NCBI GenBank assembly: GCA_934504065.1
Contig: CAKSVQ010000032.1
Coordinates: 1 to 18,286, forward strand
Direction of reading: 5' to 3'
From: an uncultured Dysosmobacter sp.
GTDB lineage: Bacteria > Bacillota > Clostridia > Oscillospirales > Oscillospiraceae
DNA: 18,286 nt
Every line of letters starts with the position of its first letter. The first letter of the stretch is position 1. The notes below the pieces were generated by a model. It saw only the letters and a program-made list of their open reading frames with translations. It was not told the origin of the DNA and made no database searches. The translations under genes were made by a program, and so were the position numbers. Positions 1-7,802 of the stretch are shown piece by piece.

Positions 1-263
1 TACCGCCCCAGCTCGCCGCTGCCGTCCATGGCGTAGACCGCCATCTTGCAGAACTGCGCCCGGTTCAGACTGGCGGTGGGACGGAACGTCCCGTCGCCAT
101 AGCCGTCCAGCACGCCCATCAGCCGCAGGGCTTCCACCGCCGTGGCGGTGTAGCTGTCGCTCACGTCGGAAAAGCGGACGGTGGCCGCCGCCCCGGCGGG
201 AACAGTCAGCAGCGAGGCCAGCACCCCCAGCGCCAGCAGCCAGCTTATGATTCTTTTTTTCAT
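1..263 (-). CDS. SLH-domain exported protein, C-terminus beyond window
   Basis: Only the first 87 residues are in the window; the rest lies to the left. The start is ATG at 263, with AAGGAG seven bases upstream. The N-terminus is a typical signal peptide: MKKR, then a hydrophobic run of about 18 residues, then a PAGAAA-like cleavage region near residue 30. After it comes an S-layer homology repeat with VRFSDVSDSY, ALRLMGVLDGYGDGTFRP and LNRAQFCKMAVYAM, the usual order of SLH motifs. SLH repeats normally bind pyruvylated secondary cell-wall polymers and anchor exported proteins to the wall. The gene begins 11 bases after the permease stop, so it is probably the last or a late gene of the exporter operon. 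What follows the SLH repeat cannot be seen, so the full function is unknown. Confidence 0.88.
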   Translation of the reverse strand, partial: MKKRIISWLLALGVLASLLTVPAGAAATVRFSDVSDSYTATAVEALRLMGVLDGYGDGTFRPTASLNRAQFCKMAVYAMDGSGELGR

Positions 264-274
264 AGTCTCTCTCC

Positions 275-1528
275 TTACTCTGCCCGCAGGGCTTCCACAG
301 GCTGCAATTTGGATGCTTTCGCCGCCGGATAGCTGCCAAACAGCACCCCCAGCGCCACCGACAGGCCCAGCGCCGCCGCCGTGACCCACGCGGTGGGATA
401 AATGGTCATCTGGAAGAGGAGCCTGCCCAGAATCAGGCTGCCCGCCGTGCCGAAGGCGATGCCGACCAGCCCGCCCATGCCGCACAGCATGCCCGACTCG
501 ATGAGGAACTGGGCCACGATGCTGCTGCGCTGCGCGCCAAGGCTGCGGCGGATGCCGATCTCCCGCGTCCGCTCCGTGACGGATACCAGCATGATGTTCA
601 TAATGCCGATGCCGCCCACCAGCAGAGAAATGGCGGCGATGCCGCCCAGCACCAGCGAAATGGTGTTGAGATACTCGTTCTGGTAGTCCTGCCACTGGTT
701 TTCGGGATAGACATTATAGCCGCCGGTGTTGGTGTCCACCAGTCCCTTTAAAAACCCGGCGATCTCCGTGATGGCCACGGTCATGGAATCGGCGTCTTTG
801 GCCTTGACCAGAAAGTCCGTGGGCGACTGGTCGCCCAGCAGCCGGAAGGCGGTGTAGGGATAGACCACGAAGTTGTCCGTCTGATAGGCGGAGGTGGAGT
901 CCGGCTCCACCCGGGCGGCGTAAAGCCCCACCACCTCAAAGTTGTTGCCGTTGACCTGCACGGTCTGCCCCACCGGGTTCACCGTGCCGAAGAGCACCCG
1001 CGCCGCCTGCGCGCCCAGCACGCAGACCTGATTATACTTTTCGCAGTCCAGCCACGCAAGGTCGCGGCCTTTGGCCACCGTCAGGTTGTTGCACACGCTG
1101 TACTGATCCGAGCCGTAGTACTGCTGGGGCGGGCCGCTGGTGATGTTCCACTGGTCGTCGTACTTCGTTTCCATGTTGGCGGTGTTTTTCGTGCCGTATA
1201 CCAACGTGGGATTGGTGCGGGTGTTGGGCGTGACGCCCAGCACCGAGTCCTTCAGCCCCGCGCAGTATTTATAAAGATTGGAAAAATAGTCGGGGCTGAT
1301 CTGGTTGCCATCTTCGTCGTACGTATAAGAATACACGCCCACGGTGATACGGTTCGCACCCATGGCGGCATACTGCTCCACGGTGACGGCCTTCATGCCC
1401 TCCATGGTGGAGACGATGGTCATCACGGCGGCGATGCCGATGAAGATGGAGAGGATGGTCAGCGCGCTGCGTCCCTTTTTGCCGCAGATGGAGCGCCACG
1501 CCATTTTAAACGCCTGTCCGATATTCAA
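275..1528 (-). CDS. MacB/FtsX-type ABC transporter permease
   Basis: Membrane subunit of a MacB-type ABC exporter, about 417 residues, normal for free-standing permeases of this family. There is one membrane helix near residues 22-40, then a large extracytoplasmic MacB_PCD-like domain to about residue 285. The C-terminal FtsX domain has three helices and the family signature ERTREIGIRRSLGA. The end PAAKASKLQPVEALRAE is typical. I chose the TTG at 1528: it overlaps the ATPase stop as TTGA, which suits translational coupling, and AGGAGG lies 10 bases upstream. A second in-frame TTG at 1534 (spacing 4) would add two residues. Known relatives export peptides, antibiotics or lipoproteins; the substrate here is unknown. 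Confidence 0.93.
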   Translation of the reverse strand: MNIGQAFKMAWRSICGKKGRSALTILSIFIGIAAVMTIVSTMEGMKAVTVEQYAAMGANRITVGVYSYTYDEDGNQISPDYFSNLYKYCAGLKDSVLGVTPNTRTNPTLVYGTKNTANMETKYDDQWNITSGPPQQYYGSDQYSVCNNLTVAKGRDLAWLDCEKYNQVCVLGAQAARVLFGTVNPVGQTVQVNGNNFEVVGLYAARVEPDSTSAYQTDNFVVYPYTAFRLLGDQSPTDFLVKAKDADSMTVAITEIAGFLKGLVDTNTGGYNVYPENQWQDYQNEYLNTISLVLGGIAAISLLVGGIGIMNIMLVSVTERTREIGIRRSLGAQRSSIVAQFLIESGMLCGMGGLVGIAFGTAGSLILGRLLFQMTIYPTAWVTAAALGLSVALGVLFGSYPAAKASKLQPVEALRAE

Positions 1529-2226
1529 TACCAATCCACCTCCTGCGGATGATCTTCAATGATCTTGCCGTCGGCAATGCGCACGATGCGCCGGGCCGTG
1601 GCGGCAATGCCGTTATCGTGGGTGATGAGGATGACGGTGCTGCCCTCTTTATTGAGCTGCTGCAAAAAGCCCAGCACCTCATGACCCGTCCGGGAGTCCA
1701 GCGCGCCGGTGGGCTCGTCCGCCATGATAACGGGGGGATGGGTGGAAATGGCCCGGGCAATGGCCACCCGCTGCTGCTGGCCGCCGGACATCTGGGTGGG
1801 CTTGTGCTTTGCCCGGTCGGCAAGGCCCACCCGGCCCAGCGCCTCCATGGCAAGCTCATGGCGGTCGATGGGGTCGATGCCCTGATAGATCAGCGGCAGC
1901 TCCACGTTTTCCAGCACCGTCAGGTTCTGGATCAGGTTATACTGCTGGAAGATAAACCCGATCTGCTTGTTGCGGATGCGGGAGAGCTGCTTGTCGGAAA
2001 GCTCCCGCACGTCCACGCCGTCCAGAAAATAGTCGCCCCGGGTGGGCACGTCCAGACAGCCCAGCACGTTCATCATGGTGGACTTGCCGGAGCCGGACTG
2101 GCCCACCACCGCCACAAATTCGCCCTTTTCAATTTCCAGCGAAACGCCGTCCAGCGCCCGGACCTCGCTCTCAAGGCCCTCGCTGTATATCTTATAGACG
2201 TTCCGCAGCTCGATCAGCTTTGCCAT
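1525..2226 (-). CDS. ABC transporter ATP-binding protein, MacB/LolD type
   Basis: Cytoplasmic ATPase of the exporter, 233 residues, full length for the LolD/MacB/YknY group. Visible motifs are Walker [10 protein letters not shown] (42-50), a Q-loop in FIFQQYNL near 92, the signature [14 protein letters not shown] (from 146), Walker B VIMADEP (166-172) with catalytic Glu171, and the H-loop His203 in LITHD. All catalytic residues are present. The start ATG follows the adaptor stop by only three bases, and the gene end overlaps the permease start, so adaptor, ATPase and permease should be co-translated. ATP hydrolysis presumably drives a mechanotransmission cycle, as in MacB, rather than classical alternating access; that mechanism is taken from the family. 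Confidence 0.96.
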   Translation of the reverse strand: MAKLIELRNVYKIYSEGLESEVRALDGVSLEIEKGEFVAVVGQSGSGKSTMMNVLGCLDVPTRGDYFLDGVDVRELSDKQLSRIRNKQIGFIFQQYNLIQNLTVLENVELPLIYQGIDPIDRHELAMEALGRVGLADRAKHKPTQMSGGQQQRVAIARAISTHPPVIMADEPTGALDSRTGHEVLGFLQQLNKEGSTVILITHDNGIAATARRIVRIADGKIIEDHPQEVDWY

Positions 2227-2229
2227 GGC

Positions 2230-3903
2230 TTAACCCCATGCCTCGGTGGTCATCACCTGCGTGAAGACCGTGTCTCCCTCGTTCAGGCCGGACTTGATCT
2301 CCACGTTGTAAGCGTCCTGAATGCCGATCTCCACCTGCACGGGATAGAACCCGGCGGGGATCTCCTCATCCTCATAGGGCAGCTCCAGCGCGTTGTCCGG
2401 GCGGCTGTCCGCCTGCACGTAGACCACAGTGGCGGAGGAGCCGTCCTCCAGCCCCACAGTGCGCACCGACTCCACAGGCGCCAGCAGGCAGTTGTCGTTT
2501 TCGCTGGCCTGGATCTGGTAAGTAATGTTGCTGTTGACCTGCAGGTTGCCGTCAGAATTGTCCGCCGAGATCACGATAGGATAGCTGGCCACACCGTTAT
2601 TCACGCTGCTGGAAAGGCTGACAGTCTCCACCGTACCGAAGGCGGAGGTGCCCCACTGGTCCAGATTCACGCTCATGCCGCTTTGCAGATAGCGGATGTT
2701 GCGCTCGTCCACCGTGGCGGAAATAGTCACGGTGGAGGTATCGGAAATGGTAACAAGGGTGGTGTTAGCGGCCAGTTCGTCCCCCGGCGTGACGGAAAGG
2801 CCGATGACCTGCCCGGAGATGGGGGCCACGGCAGAACAGTTGTCCAGATTCTTCTGGGCGGTCTCCAGCCGCTGCTGGGCCTCTTCCAGATTCTGCTGGG
2901 CGGTGAAGATCTCGCTTTCGCTGTCCTCCCCGTCGATGCGCACCAGCACCTGACCGGGCTTGACGGAAAGGTAATCCACCAGCGCGCTGGAGATCACCGT
3001 GCCGCTGACGGTGGAGAGCAGGTCGCCCACCCGGTTATATTCCAGCTTGGCAGACTCATAGGGGTACACGGTCTCGCCGTTCACCGTGGCGGTGGCGGTG
3101 GCCACCATGTCCTTGGCCAGCACGCCCTCGTTGGGAATGACGATCTCGGCGGAGAAGAGCTTGGAGCCCTCCGGCGTGATGCGGCTGACCATGTGCACCG
3201 CCTCCACCGTGCCCTGCACCGTGGTCATCAGGGCGGGGATGGACACGTCCACCGTCTGCCCCGCCTTCAACTCCCCGGCGTAGGCGTAGCTATAATACTG
3301 CTCCAGGCGCATCTTCGTGTCGTCGGCCAGCGTGGCCACCTTCGTGCCCTTGGAGATCTCGTCGCCGGGGTTCAGGGTCACGACCTCCATCAGCTTTCCG
3401 GCGTAGGACGGGGAGAGATTCAGACCCGCAATGTCCTTTTGCAGGGTGTTGATCTGCTTTTGGTAGCCGTCCACCTCGTCCCGGGCCTTTTTCACCTCCG
3501 CCGTGGCATTGGGCGAGTCGATGGTGAAGAGGGGATCGCCCTGCTGGACCATCTGCCCCTCCTCCACGAACACGTCCATCACTGTTCCGGCGGTGGTCAG
3601 GGTAATGGTCTCGCTATTCTTCGCCTTGACAAGGCCGCTGCCCTCCACCACGGAGGAAATGGCGCCGTAGTAGATCTCGGCGGTGCCGATCTCGCTGCTG
3701 GGCCCGGCGTTTTTCTTTTTATAGTATACGACGCCGCCCCCGGCGATGGCCGCCACCAGCACCAGCGCCACGATCCGGCGGACCAGACGGCGCTTCTTTT
3801 TGGACGCGGCGCCCCCCTTGCCGCCTTTGGGGGCCGTGGCGGGAGTGGGCGCGGTTTCCGCCGCAGCGGGCGTCACGTTCTCTTTTTCCATGATCTCTGA
3901 CAT
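2230..3903 (-). CDS. HlyD/MacA-family exporter adaptor with doubled module
   Basis: Membrane-fusion (adaptor) subunit working with the ATPase and permease downstream. I chose ATG 3903 (557 residues) because AAGGAG lies eight bases before it; an upstream in-frame ATG at 3978 would overlap the promoter. The N-terminus is a cytoplasmic Ala/Pro/Lys-rich tail, followed by a single helix near 43-60 and an extracellular body. Four biotinyl-lipoyl-like half motifs are visible: near 104-128, 167-193, 300-323 and 362-388. Short charged helical stretches lie between the pairs (about 134-160 and 327-355, the second with QQNLEEAQQRLETAQKNL). Single-module MacA-like adaptors are usually about 370-400 residues, so this one appears to carry two adaptor units in tandem. 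Assignment to the family is firm; the exact partner geometry is not known. Confidence 0.9.
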   Translation of the reverse strand: MSEIMEKENVTPAAAETAPTPATAPKGGKGGAASKKKRRLVRRIVALVLVAAIAGGGVVYYKKKNAGPSSEIGTAEIYYGAISSVVEGSGLVKAKNSETITLTTAGTVMDVFVEEGQMVQQGDPLFTIDSPNATAEVKKARDEVDGYQKQINTLQKDIAGLNLSPSYAGKLMEVVTLNPGDEISKGTKVATLADDTKMRLEQYYSYAYAGELKAGQTVDVSIPALMTTVQGTVEAVHMVSRITPEGSKLFSAEIVIPNEGVLAKDMVATATATVNGETVYPYESAKLEYNRVGDLLSTVSGTVISSALVDYLSVKPGQVLVRIDGEDSESEIFTAQQNLEEAQQRLETAQKNLDNCSAVAPISGQVIGLSVTPGDELAANTTLVTISDTSTVTISATVDERNIRYLQSGMSVNLDQWGTSAFGTVETVSLSSSVNNGVASYPIVISADNSDGNLQVNSNITYQIQASENDNCLLAPVESVRTVGLEDGSSATVVYVQADSRPDNALELPYEDEEIPAGFYPVQVEIGIQDAYNVEIKSGLNEGDTVFTQVMTTEAWG

Positions 3904-3943
3904 ATTCGTTTCTCCTTCATACGTCATTCTAACTGTATGATTC

Positions 3944-3972
3944 ATCTTAGGACAGCTGCAAAAGCAAAACAA
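3944..3972 (-). promoter_or_regulatory. Possible sigma-A promoter for the exporter operon
   Basis: On the minus strand a TTGTTT box (3972-3967) is followed after 17 bases by TAAGAT (3949-3944), about 40 bases before the adaptor start. The surrounding segment is much richer in A and T than the genes. The -35 box is a weak match, so this is a candidate only. Confidence 0.35.
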
Positions 3973-4054
3973 CAACAAAACGGTTACAGTTTGCCTTTAT
4001 CCTTATAGACGTGCCACGCACCATAAATGTTTCTTCATTTCCGAAAAATTTCAT

Positions 4055-4083
4055 AAAAAAACAGCCGGGGAAAATCCCCCGGC
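4055..4083 (-). terminator. Intrinsic terminator for spoIIE operon
   Basis: Reading the minus strand, GCCGGGG (4083-4077) pairs perfectly with CCCCGGC (4070-4064) around a six-base loop. After TG comes a run of seven T residues (4061-4055). On the plus strand no T run follows, so it acts for the minus-strand gene ending at 4282, with the structured repeat lying between that stop codon and this terminator. Confidence 0.85.
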
Positions 4084-4088
4084 CTTAG

Positions 4089-4277
4089 CTTCTCGAAAAA
4101 GTCTCGCAGAGTTTCGCGTCCGCAGACGCGAAAGAATGAAAATCCGTGTTCTGCCGCGACATGTGCGTGGCAGAACACACTTTGCGCGGAGCGTGTGCCT
4201 CATGACCGCGCAACGGTCATGAGGCACGGAGCGCAGCGAAGCCTTCTCGAACAAGTGGCAAAGCCACTTGTTCGAAA
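4089..4277 (-). repeat. Structured 3'-UTR repeat element, copy A
   Basis: About 190 bases, strongly similar to 11440-11632. It contains four hairpins: 4112-4133 (nine pairs, CGCA loop), 4146-4178 (ten pairs, 13-base loop GCGACATGTGCGT identical in both copies), 4195-4227 (14 pairs) and 4247-4275 (13 pairs, AAA loop). The last lies five bases before the stop codon of the minus-strand gene ending at 4282. Strand is given to match that gene, from which the element would be transcribed as 3' UTR. Short related ends (TCGAAAAAG at 4093, TCGAACAAG inverted at 4275) could close the whole element. No transposase and no clear target duplication are seen. Confidence 0.85.
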
Positions 4278-4281
4278 CAAT

Positions 4282-4554
4282 TTATGCAAGCGCCGCGATC
4301 AGCCACACAAGGCCAATGCCGCCCGCGCCCATCAGCGTATATACCGCGGGGCTCAACTCCCGCCACGCCCGGCTCATGCGGCCGTGGTCGCCCCCGGCGT
4401 AATTTCTGGCCACCCGGCGGGCCTCCTCCACCAGCTCCCGGGCCGTGACGCCCTCCCCGGCGGCGTCGTTGCGCACAATGAAGATGGCCTGCTCGAAAAA
4501 CCGCTGGTCCGGGGAATCCACCACGACCACCCGTCTGGAAATTCCTTTTACCAT
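4282..4554 (-). CDS. Conserved-looking small membrane protein after spoIIE
   Basis: A 90-residue protein. ATG 4554 was chosen because AGGAGG lies exactly seven bases before it; the frame stays open upstream to 4635 without a ribosome site. The first 55 residues are soluble and mixed in charge (SRRVVVVDSPDQRFFEQAIFIV, then a likely helix VTARELVEEARRVARNY). The last 20 form one hydrophobic segment (YTLMGAGGIGLVWLIAALA) reaching the very end, so it may be tail-anchored. It lies 77 bases after the spoIIE stop on the same strand and ahead of a terminator, so the two are probably co-transcribed, which hints at a sporulation-linked or membrane role. I do not recognise a named family, and function is unknown. 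Confidence 0.75.
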   Translation of the reverse strand: MVKGISRRVVVVDSPDQRFFEQAIFIVRNDAAGEGVTARELVEEARRVARNYAGGDHGRMSRAWRELSPAVYTLMGAGGIGLVWLIAALA

Positions 4555-4631
4555 GCACGTACCTCCTGCGCTTTTGATAGTTCCATTCTTCCGCGCCGCA
4601 GGCGGGTTTATACCGCCCCGGCGGAAAAATT

Positions 4632-6665
4632 TCACACCTCCCGCGCAGGCTCCTCCGCCCGGTAGAGCACCTGAATGCCGCAGTCGTCCTTCAGCTTTTC
4701 CCGGCGAATGCTCTCAGCGAGGATCAGCCCCGCCAGCGTCTGGGGATCGTCCCCCTGCCAGCCCGCCAGCAGGTCCTGCAGCCAGTCGTCCTTTTCCGGG
4801 TCTGCCACGCCGTCCGACACCATCACCGCAAAGCTGCCCGCCTCCAGATGCAGCCGGGTCACGTCCGGCTGCGCCGGAGCGCCCCGCAGCCCCGCGGGCA
4901 GGGAGCCGCCCGTGATGCGGCGCACCGTGCCGCCCTTTTTCACATAGCTGGGCGCCGCGCCGTACTTATAAAAGGCCACCTCCCCGGTGGTGGCCCGGAA
5001 GGCGCACAGGTCCACGGTGGTGAAGCTGCCGCTCTCCGCCCCCCGCAGGGCCATGGCGGCGTTCAGAGTCTTCATGGCCGCCTCCGGGGCAATGCCCGCT
5101 TCCAGAAACTGCTGGAGCAGGCGGCAGGTCAGGGCCGACTCCTTCCGGGCTGCTTCGCCGCTGCCCATGCCGTCGGCCAGCAGCAGGCACAAAAGCCCGG
5201 TCTCCGTGCGAAAGGAGGCCAGCGTGTCGCCGCACACCGTTTCGCCCTCCTTGGGCCGCAGGGCCGCCCCCACCCGGCAGGTGAAGTCCGCCTCCCCCGC
5301 CGCCGGGACGCTTTCGCCCAGCCCCGCGGCGGCCGCTGTCAGCAGTTCGCTGAACTGGGCGTACTGTCCCCGGGCGCTGCGGCGGGTCTCATCCAGCTGC
5401 CGCCGATACTGGCGGCGCAGCAGGAAAGCGGAAAGCTCCGTGTTGATGGCGGATATCAGCTCCGTGAGGTGGATGCAGCGGTCGGCAAAGTGGCGGGGAA
5501 AGTCCTTTGCCATCACCCGTCCCCGCTCCAGCATGGTGGGCGTTGCGTCGTTCATGGCGTTGAAGGTAGCGGTATACTCCTGCTGCCAGCAAAGCGCACA
5601 CAGCGCGCAGCCCCGGCACACCCGCTCCGCCGCCCGGTCGAAGATGACGGCGGGGTTTTCCTCGTTGGGACGGGAGGAGCGGCCCATGCTGTCATACACC
5701 TCCCGCAGCGCGGCGGCGGCCTTTGCCAGCCGCTTTCGCACCGCGTCGCCCGCCGGGGGCTGCTGCTGGCTGCGCCGGACGCGCTTGCCGCCGAAAAATC
5801 GCCGGGGCAGCAGCAAAAAGGCCCCCGCGCCAAGGCCCGCTTCCAGCGCCAGCGGAGCCGCCAGCGGCGCTGTGGCAGGCAGCAGGCTTGCCAGCGCCGC
5901 CCCGGAAAAGGCCAGCGCTGCCGCGCCCCGGCGGCACCCGGAGCACTGGCCCGCCGCAAGGCCCGCAAGACCCAGCCCCGCGGTGAACACACCGCCTCCC
6001 GTCCCGGCGCAGAAGTCCGCGGCGAGGCCCATGCCAAGCCCCGCCGCCGCGCCTGCCGCCGCCCCCCGGTCGTAAGCCGCGCACACCAGCAGCAAGCATA
6101 AAAGAGCCCGTCCGACGGACACACCCAGCACCTCCAGCCCCGTCAGCGACAGGGCCAGCGCCGCCGCGAGGAACAACAGCCCGTCCGCGCCCTGCCGCTC
6201 CTCACCGGGCCGCAGCACCGGAAGCAAAAACCACGCGGAAGCGCCCGTCAGTCCGGCGGCGGCCACGCAGGGCGCCAGACGGCTCAGCGGGTCCAGCGAT
6301 TCCACCGCGTAAATGCCCCCTACCGCAAGGCTCAGTCCCGCCGCCGTCAGGGCCACGGCCAGCGGGCGGTTCAGCCGCTCCACGCCCTGAAAGGCGGTGG
6401 CGGCGGTGAGGAGCAGCACGCCCACCGCCAAAAATGGCAGCGCCTGCGAAAAATCCAGAAACACCAGCGCGCCGATCCCGGCCCCCGCCAGCGCCGCCGC
6501 ACCGTCGGCCCCCGGTCCGGCCGCCGCCACCGCCCCCAGCGCAAAGGGCGCACAGCCCCCCGGCGTCTGGGCGGCGGAAAGCGCCGCCGTCAGGAAAAAG
6601 CGGATGCCCCAGCCCAGCAGCCGCCCCGGCCGTTCCCGTCCCAAAATCATCTGTCCGTTCAACAC
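4632..6665 (-). CDS. spoIIE: Stage II sporulation protein E (SpoIIE phosphatase)
   Basis: Membrane PP2C-type serine phosphatase that dephosphorylates SpoIIAA, releasing sigma-F in the forespore after asymmetric septation. It has 677 residues, shorter than the roughly 820 of Bacillus subtilis. Residues 15-290 are a series of about ten hydrophobic helices. A Cys cluster CRGCALCALC (Cys350, 353, 356, 359), typical of clostridial SpoIIE, precedes a helical regulatory region. The phosphatase domain from about 460 has the metal ligands Asp498 (ADGMGSG), Asp618 (VSDGV) and Asp661 (KDDCG). GTG 6665 is used, with GGGAGG eight bases upstream; ATG 6650 is an alternative. It is divergent from dus. The domain is complete, so the cell should be a spore former. 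Confidence 0.95.
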   Translation of the reverse strand: MLNGQMILGRERPGRLLGWGIRFFLTAALSAAQTPGGCAPFALGAVAAAGPGADGAAALAGAGIGALVFLDFSQALPFLAVGVLLLTAATAFQGVERLNRPLAVALTAAGLSLAVGGIYAVESLDPLSRLAPCVAAAGLTGASAWFLLPVLRPGEERQGADGLLFLAAALALSLTGLEVLGVSVGRALLCLLLVCAAYDRGAAAGAAAGLGMGLAADFCAGTGGGVFTAGLGLAGLAAGQCSGCRRGAAALAFSGAALASLLPATAPLAAPLALEAGLGAGAFLLLPRRFFGGKRVRRSQQQPPAGDAVRKRLAKAAAALREVYDSMGRSSRPNEENPAVIFDRAAERVCRGCALCALCWQQEYTATFNAMNDATPTMLERGRVMAKDFPRHFADRCIHLTELISAINTELSAFLLRRQYRRQLDETRRSARGQYAQFSELLTAAAAGLGESVPAAGEADFTCRVGAALRPKEGETVCGDTLASFRTETGLLCLLLADGMGSGEAARKESALTCRLLQQFLEAGIAPEAAMKTLNAAMALRGAESGSFTTVDLCAFRATTGEVAFYKYGAAPSYVKKGGTVRRITGGSLPAGLRGAPAQPDVTRLHLEAGSFAVMVSDGVADPEKDDWLQDLLAGWQGDDPQTLAGLILAESIRREKLKDDCGIQVLYRAEEPAREV

Positions 6666-6759
6666 AGCTCGTCCCTCCCGCAGCGTTCAGTTTCTTCCAT
6701 TTTACAAAAGCGGTTTCAAATATCCCGTCGGGAAATGGCCGGGAAACACTTTCCCCCGG

Positions 6760-6788
6760 TGGACAAACCCGCCCGCCCGTGTTAAAAT
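6760..6788 (+). promoter_or_regulatory. Sigma-A promoter for dus operon
   Basis: TGGACA (6760-6765) and TAAAAT (6783-6788), each one mismatch from consensus, are separated by exactly 17 bases. The -10 lies 36 bases before the dus start, and AAGGAG precedes that ATG by eight bases. It would drive dus, the ECF sigma factor and its anti-sigma factor. The opposite strand should hold the spoIIE promoter: a TAAAAT lies near 6700-6705 on the minus strand, but I could not find a convincing -35 or 0A box. Confidence 0.75.
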
Positions 6789-6824
6789 ATTAGTTCTAAA
6801 CGATTTGGGAAAGGAGCGCCATCC

Positions 6825-7802
6825 ATGCGCATCGGCAATGTTGAAATTTCCTCCCGTCTGGCGCTGGCCCCCATGGCCGGGGTGACGGACGCGGCCTTCC
6901 GCCAACTGTGCGCGGAGCAGGGGGCGGGATACACCGTCACGGAGCTGATCTCCTCCAAGGCCCTCTGCTTTCACGATAAAAAAACATTCTCCCTGCTGAC
7001 CCAGTTCCCCGGCGAGCATCCTGCCGCCGTGCAGATCTTCGGCAGCGACCCTGCCTGCATGGCGGAGGCCGCCCAGATCGCCATTGAGCACACCGGGGCG
7101 GACATTCTGGACATCAACATGGGCTGCCCCATGGGCAAGATCGTCAACAACGGCGACGGCGCGGCGCTGATGAAGGACCCGGACAAGGCCGGGCGCATCG
7201 TGGAAACCGTAGTCCGCGCCCTGCCGGACACGCCCGTCACCGCCAAGTTCCGCCGGGGGTGGGACATGGGCAGCTGCAACTGCGTGGAGTTTGCCCGCAC
7301 GCTGGAGCAGGCGGGCGCCGCCGCCGTGGCCGTCCATGGCCGCACCCGCGCGCAGGTCTACGGCGGGCAGGCCGACTGGAACTGCATCCGGGCGGTGAAG
7401 GAAGCCGTCCGCATTCCCGTCATCGCCAACGGCGACATCTGGAAGCCGGAGGACGCCGTGCGCATTTTGCAGCACACGAGGGCCGACATGGCCATGATCG
7501 GCCGGGGCTGCTTTGGAAACCCCTGGCTCTTCGCCCAGGCCCACGCCGCGCTGGAGGGACGGCCCATCCCGCCGCTGCCCCCCCTTTCCCAGCGGTGCGA
7601 CACCGCCGTGCGCCAGATCGAGCTGGCCGCCGCCTACAAGGGCGAGCGGGTGGCGGTGCTGGAGGCCCGCCGCCACTACTGCTGGTATCTCAAGGGCGTT
7701 TCCCACTCCGGCTATTATAAAGAGCAGATCGTGAAGATGAACACACTGGAAGACGTGTATCAGGTGACAAAGGGCATCAAGAGGGACTTGCATGATGGAT
7801 GA
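6825..7802 (+). CDS. dus: tRNA-dihydrouridine synthase (DusB-like)
   Basis: FMN-dependent enzyme that reduces specific uridines in the tRNA D-loop to dihydrouridine using NADPH; cytoplasmic. At 325 residues it is normal length. The TIM-barrel starts with LAPMAGVTDAAFR. The catalytic cysteine is Cys101 in DINMGCPMGKIVNNGDGAALM. FMN-binding stretches VAVHGRTRAQVY, PVIANGDI and MIGRGCFGNPW follow, with the small helical RNA-binding domain at the C-terminus. Firmicute genomes often carry this DusB-like type. The gene leads an operon: its stop overlaps the start of the ECF sigma gene by 11 bases, so tRNA modification and sigma expression share a transcript. Confidence 0.95.
   Translation: MRIGNVEISSRLALAPMAGVTDAAFRQLCAEQGAGYTVTELISSKALCFHDKKTFSLLTQFPGEHPAAVQIFGSDPACMAEAAQIAIEHTGADILDINMGCPMGKIVNNGDGAALMKDPDKAGRIVETVVRALPDTPVTAKFRRGWDMGSCNCVEFARTLEQAGAAAVAVHGRTRAQVYGGQADWNCIRAVKEAVRIPVIANGDIWKPEDAVRILQHTRADMAMIGRGCFGNPWLFAQAHAALEGRPIPPLPPLSQRCDTAVRQIELAAAYKGERVAVLEARRHYCWYLKGVSHSGYYKEQIVKMNTLEDVYQVTKGIKRDLHDG

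Noticed and set aside
1549..3900. 783-codon open frame on the plus strand opposite the ATPase and adaptor genes
   Set aside because: Its translation is rich in His, Gly and Leu without any domain, and it mirrors two genes with all catalytic motifs. Long antisense frames are expected at this GC content.
3904..3978. 25-residue N-terminal extension of the adaptor
   Set aside because: It is Cys/Phe-rich, would overlap the promoter and lacks a ribosome site; ATG 3903 has AAGGAG at eight bases.
4089..4277. CRISPR-like or insertion-sequence interpretation of the repeat
   Set aside because: No regularly spaced direct repeats and no transposase; no target-site duplication could be made out. Hairpin structure and placement after stop codons fit a 3'-UTR element better.
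4848..6101. Long plus-strand frames opposite spoIIE (4848-6101 and 4987-6075)
   Set aside because: Low-complexity Arg/Ala/Pro translations with no ribosome site, opposite a clear SpoIIE.
6666..6824. Spo0A box and spoIIE promoter on the minus strand
   Set aside because: Only a TAAAAT and a poor TTTGTCCA were found; not enough to call a regulated promoter.
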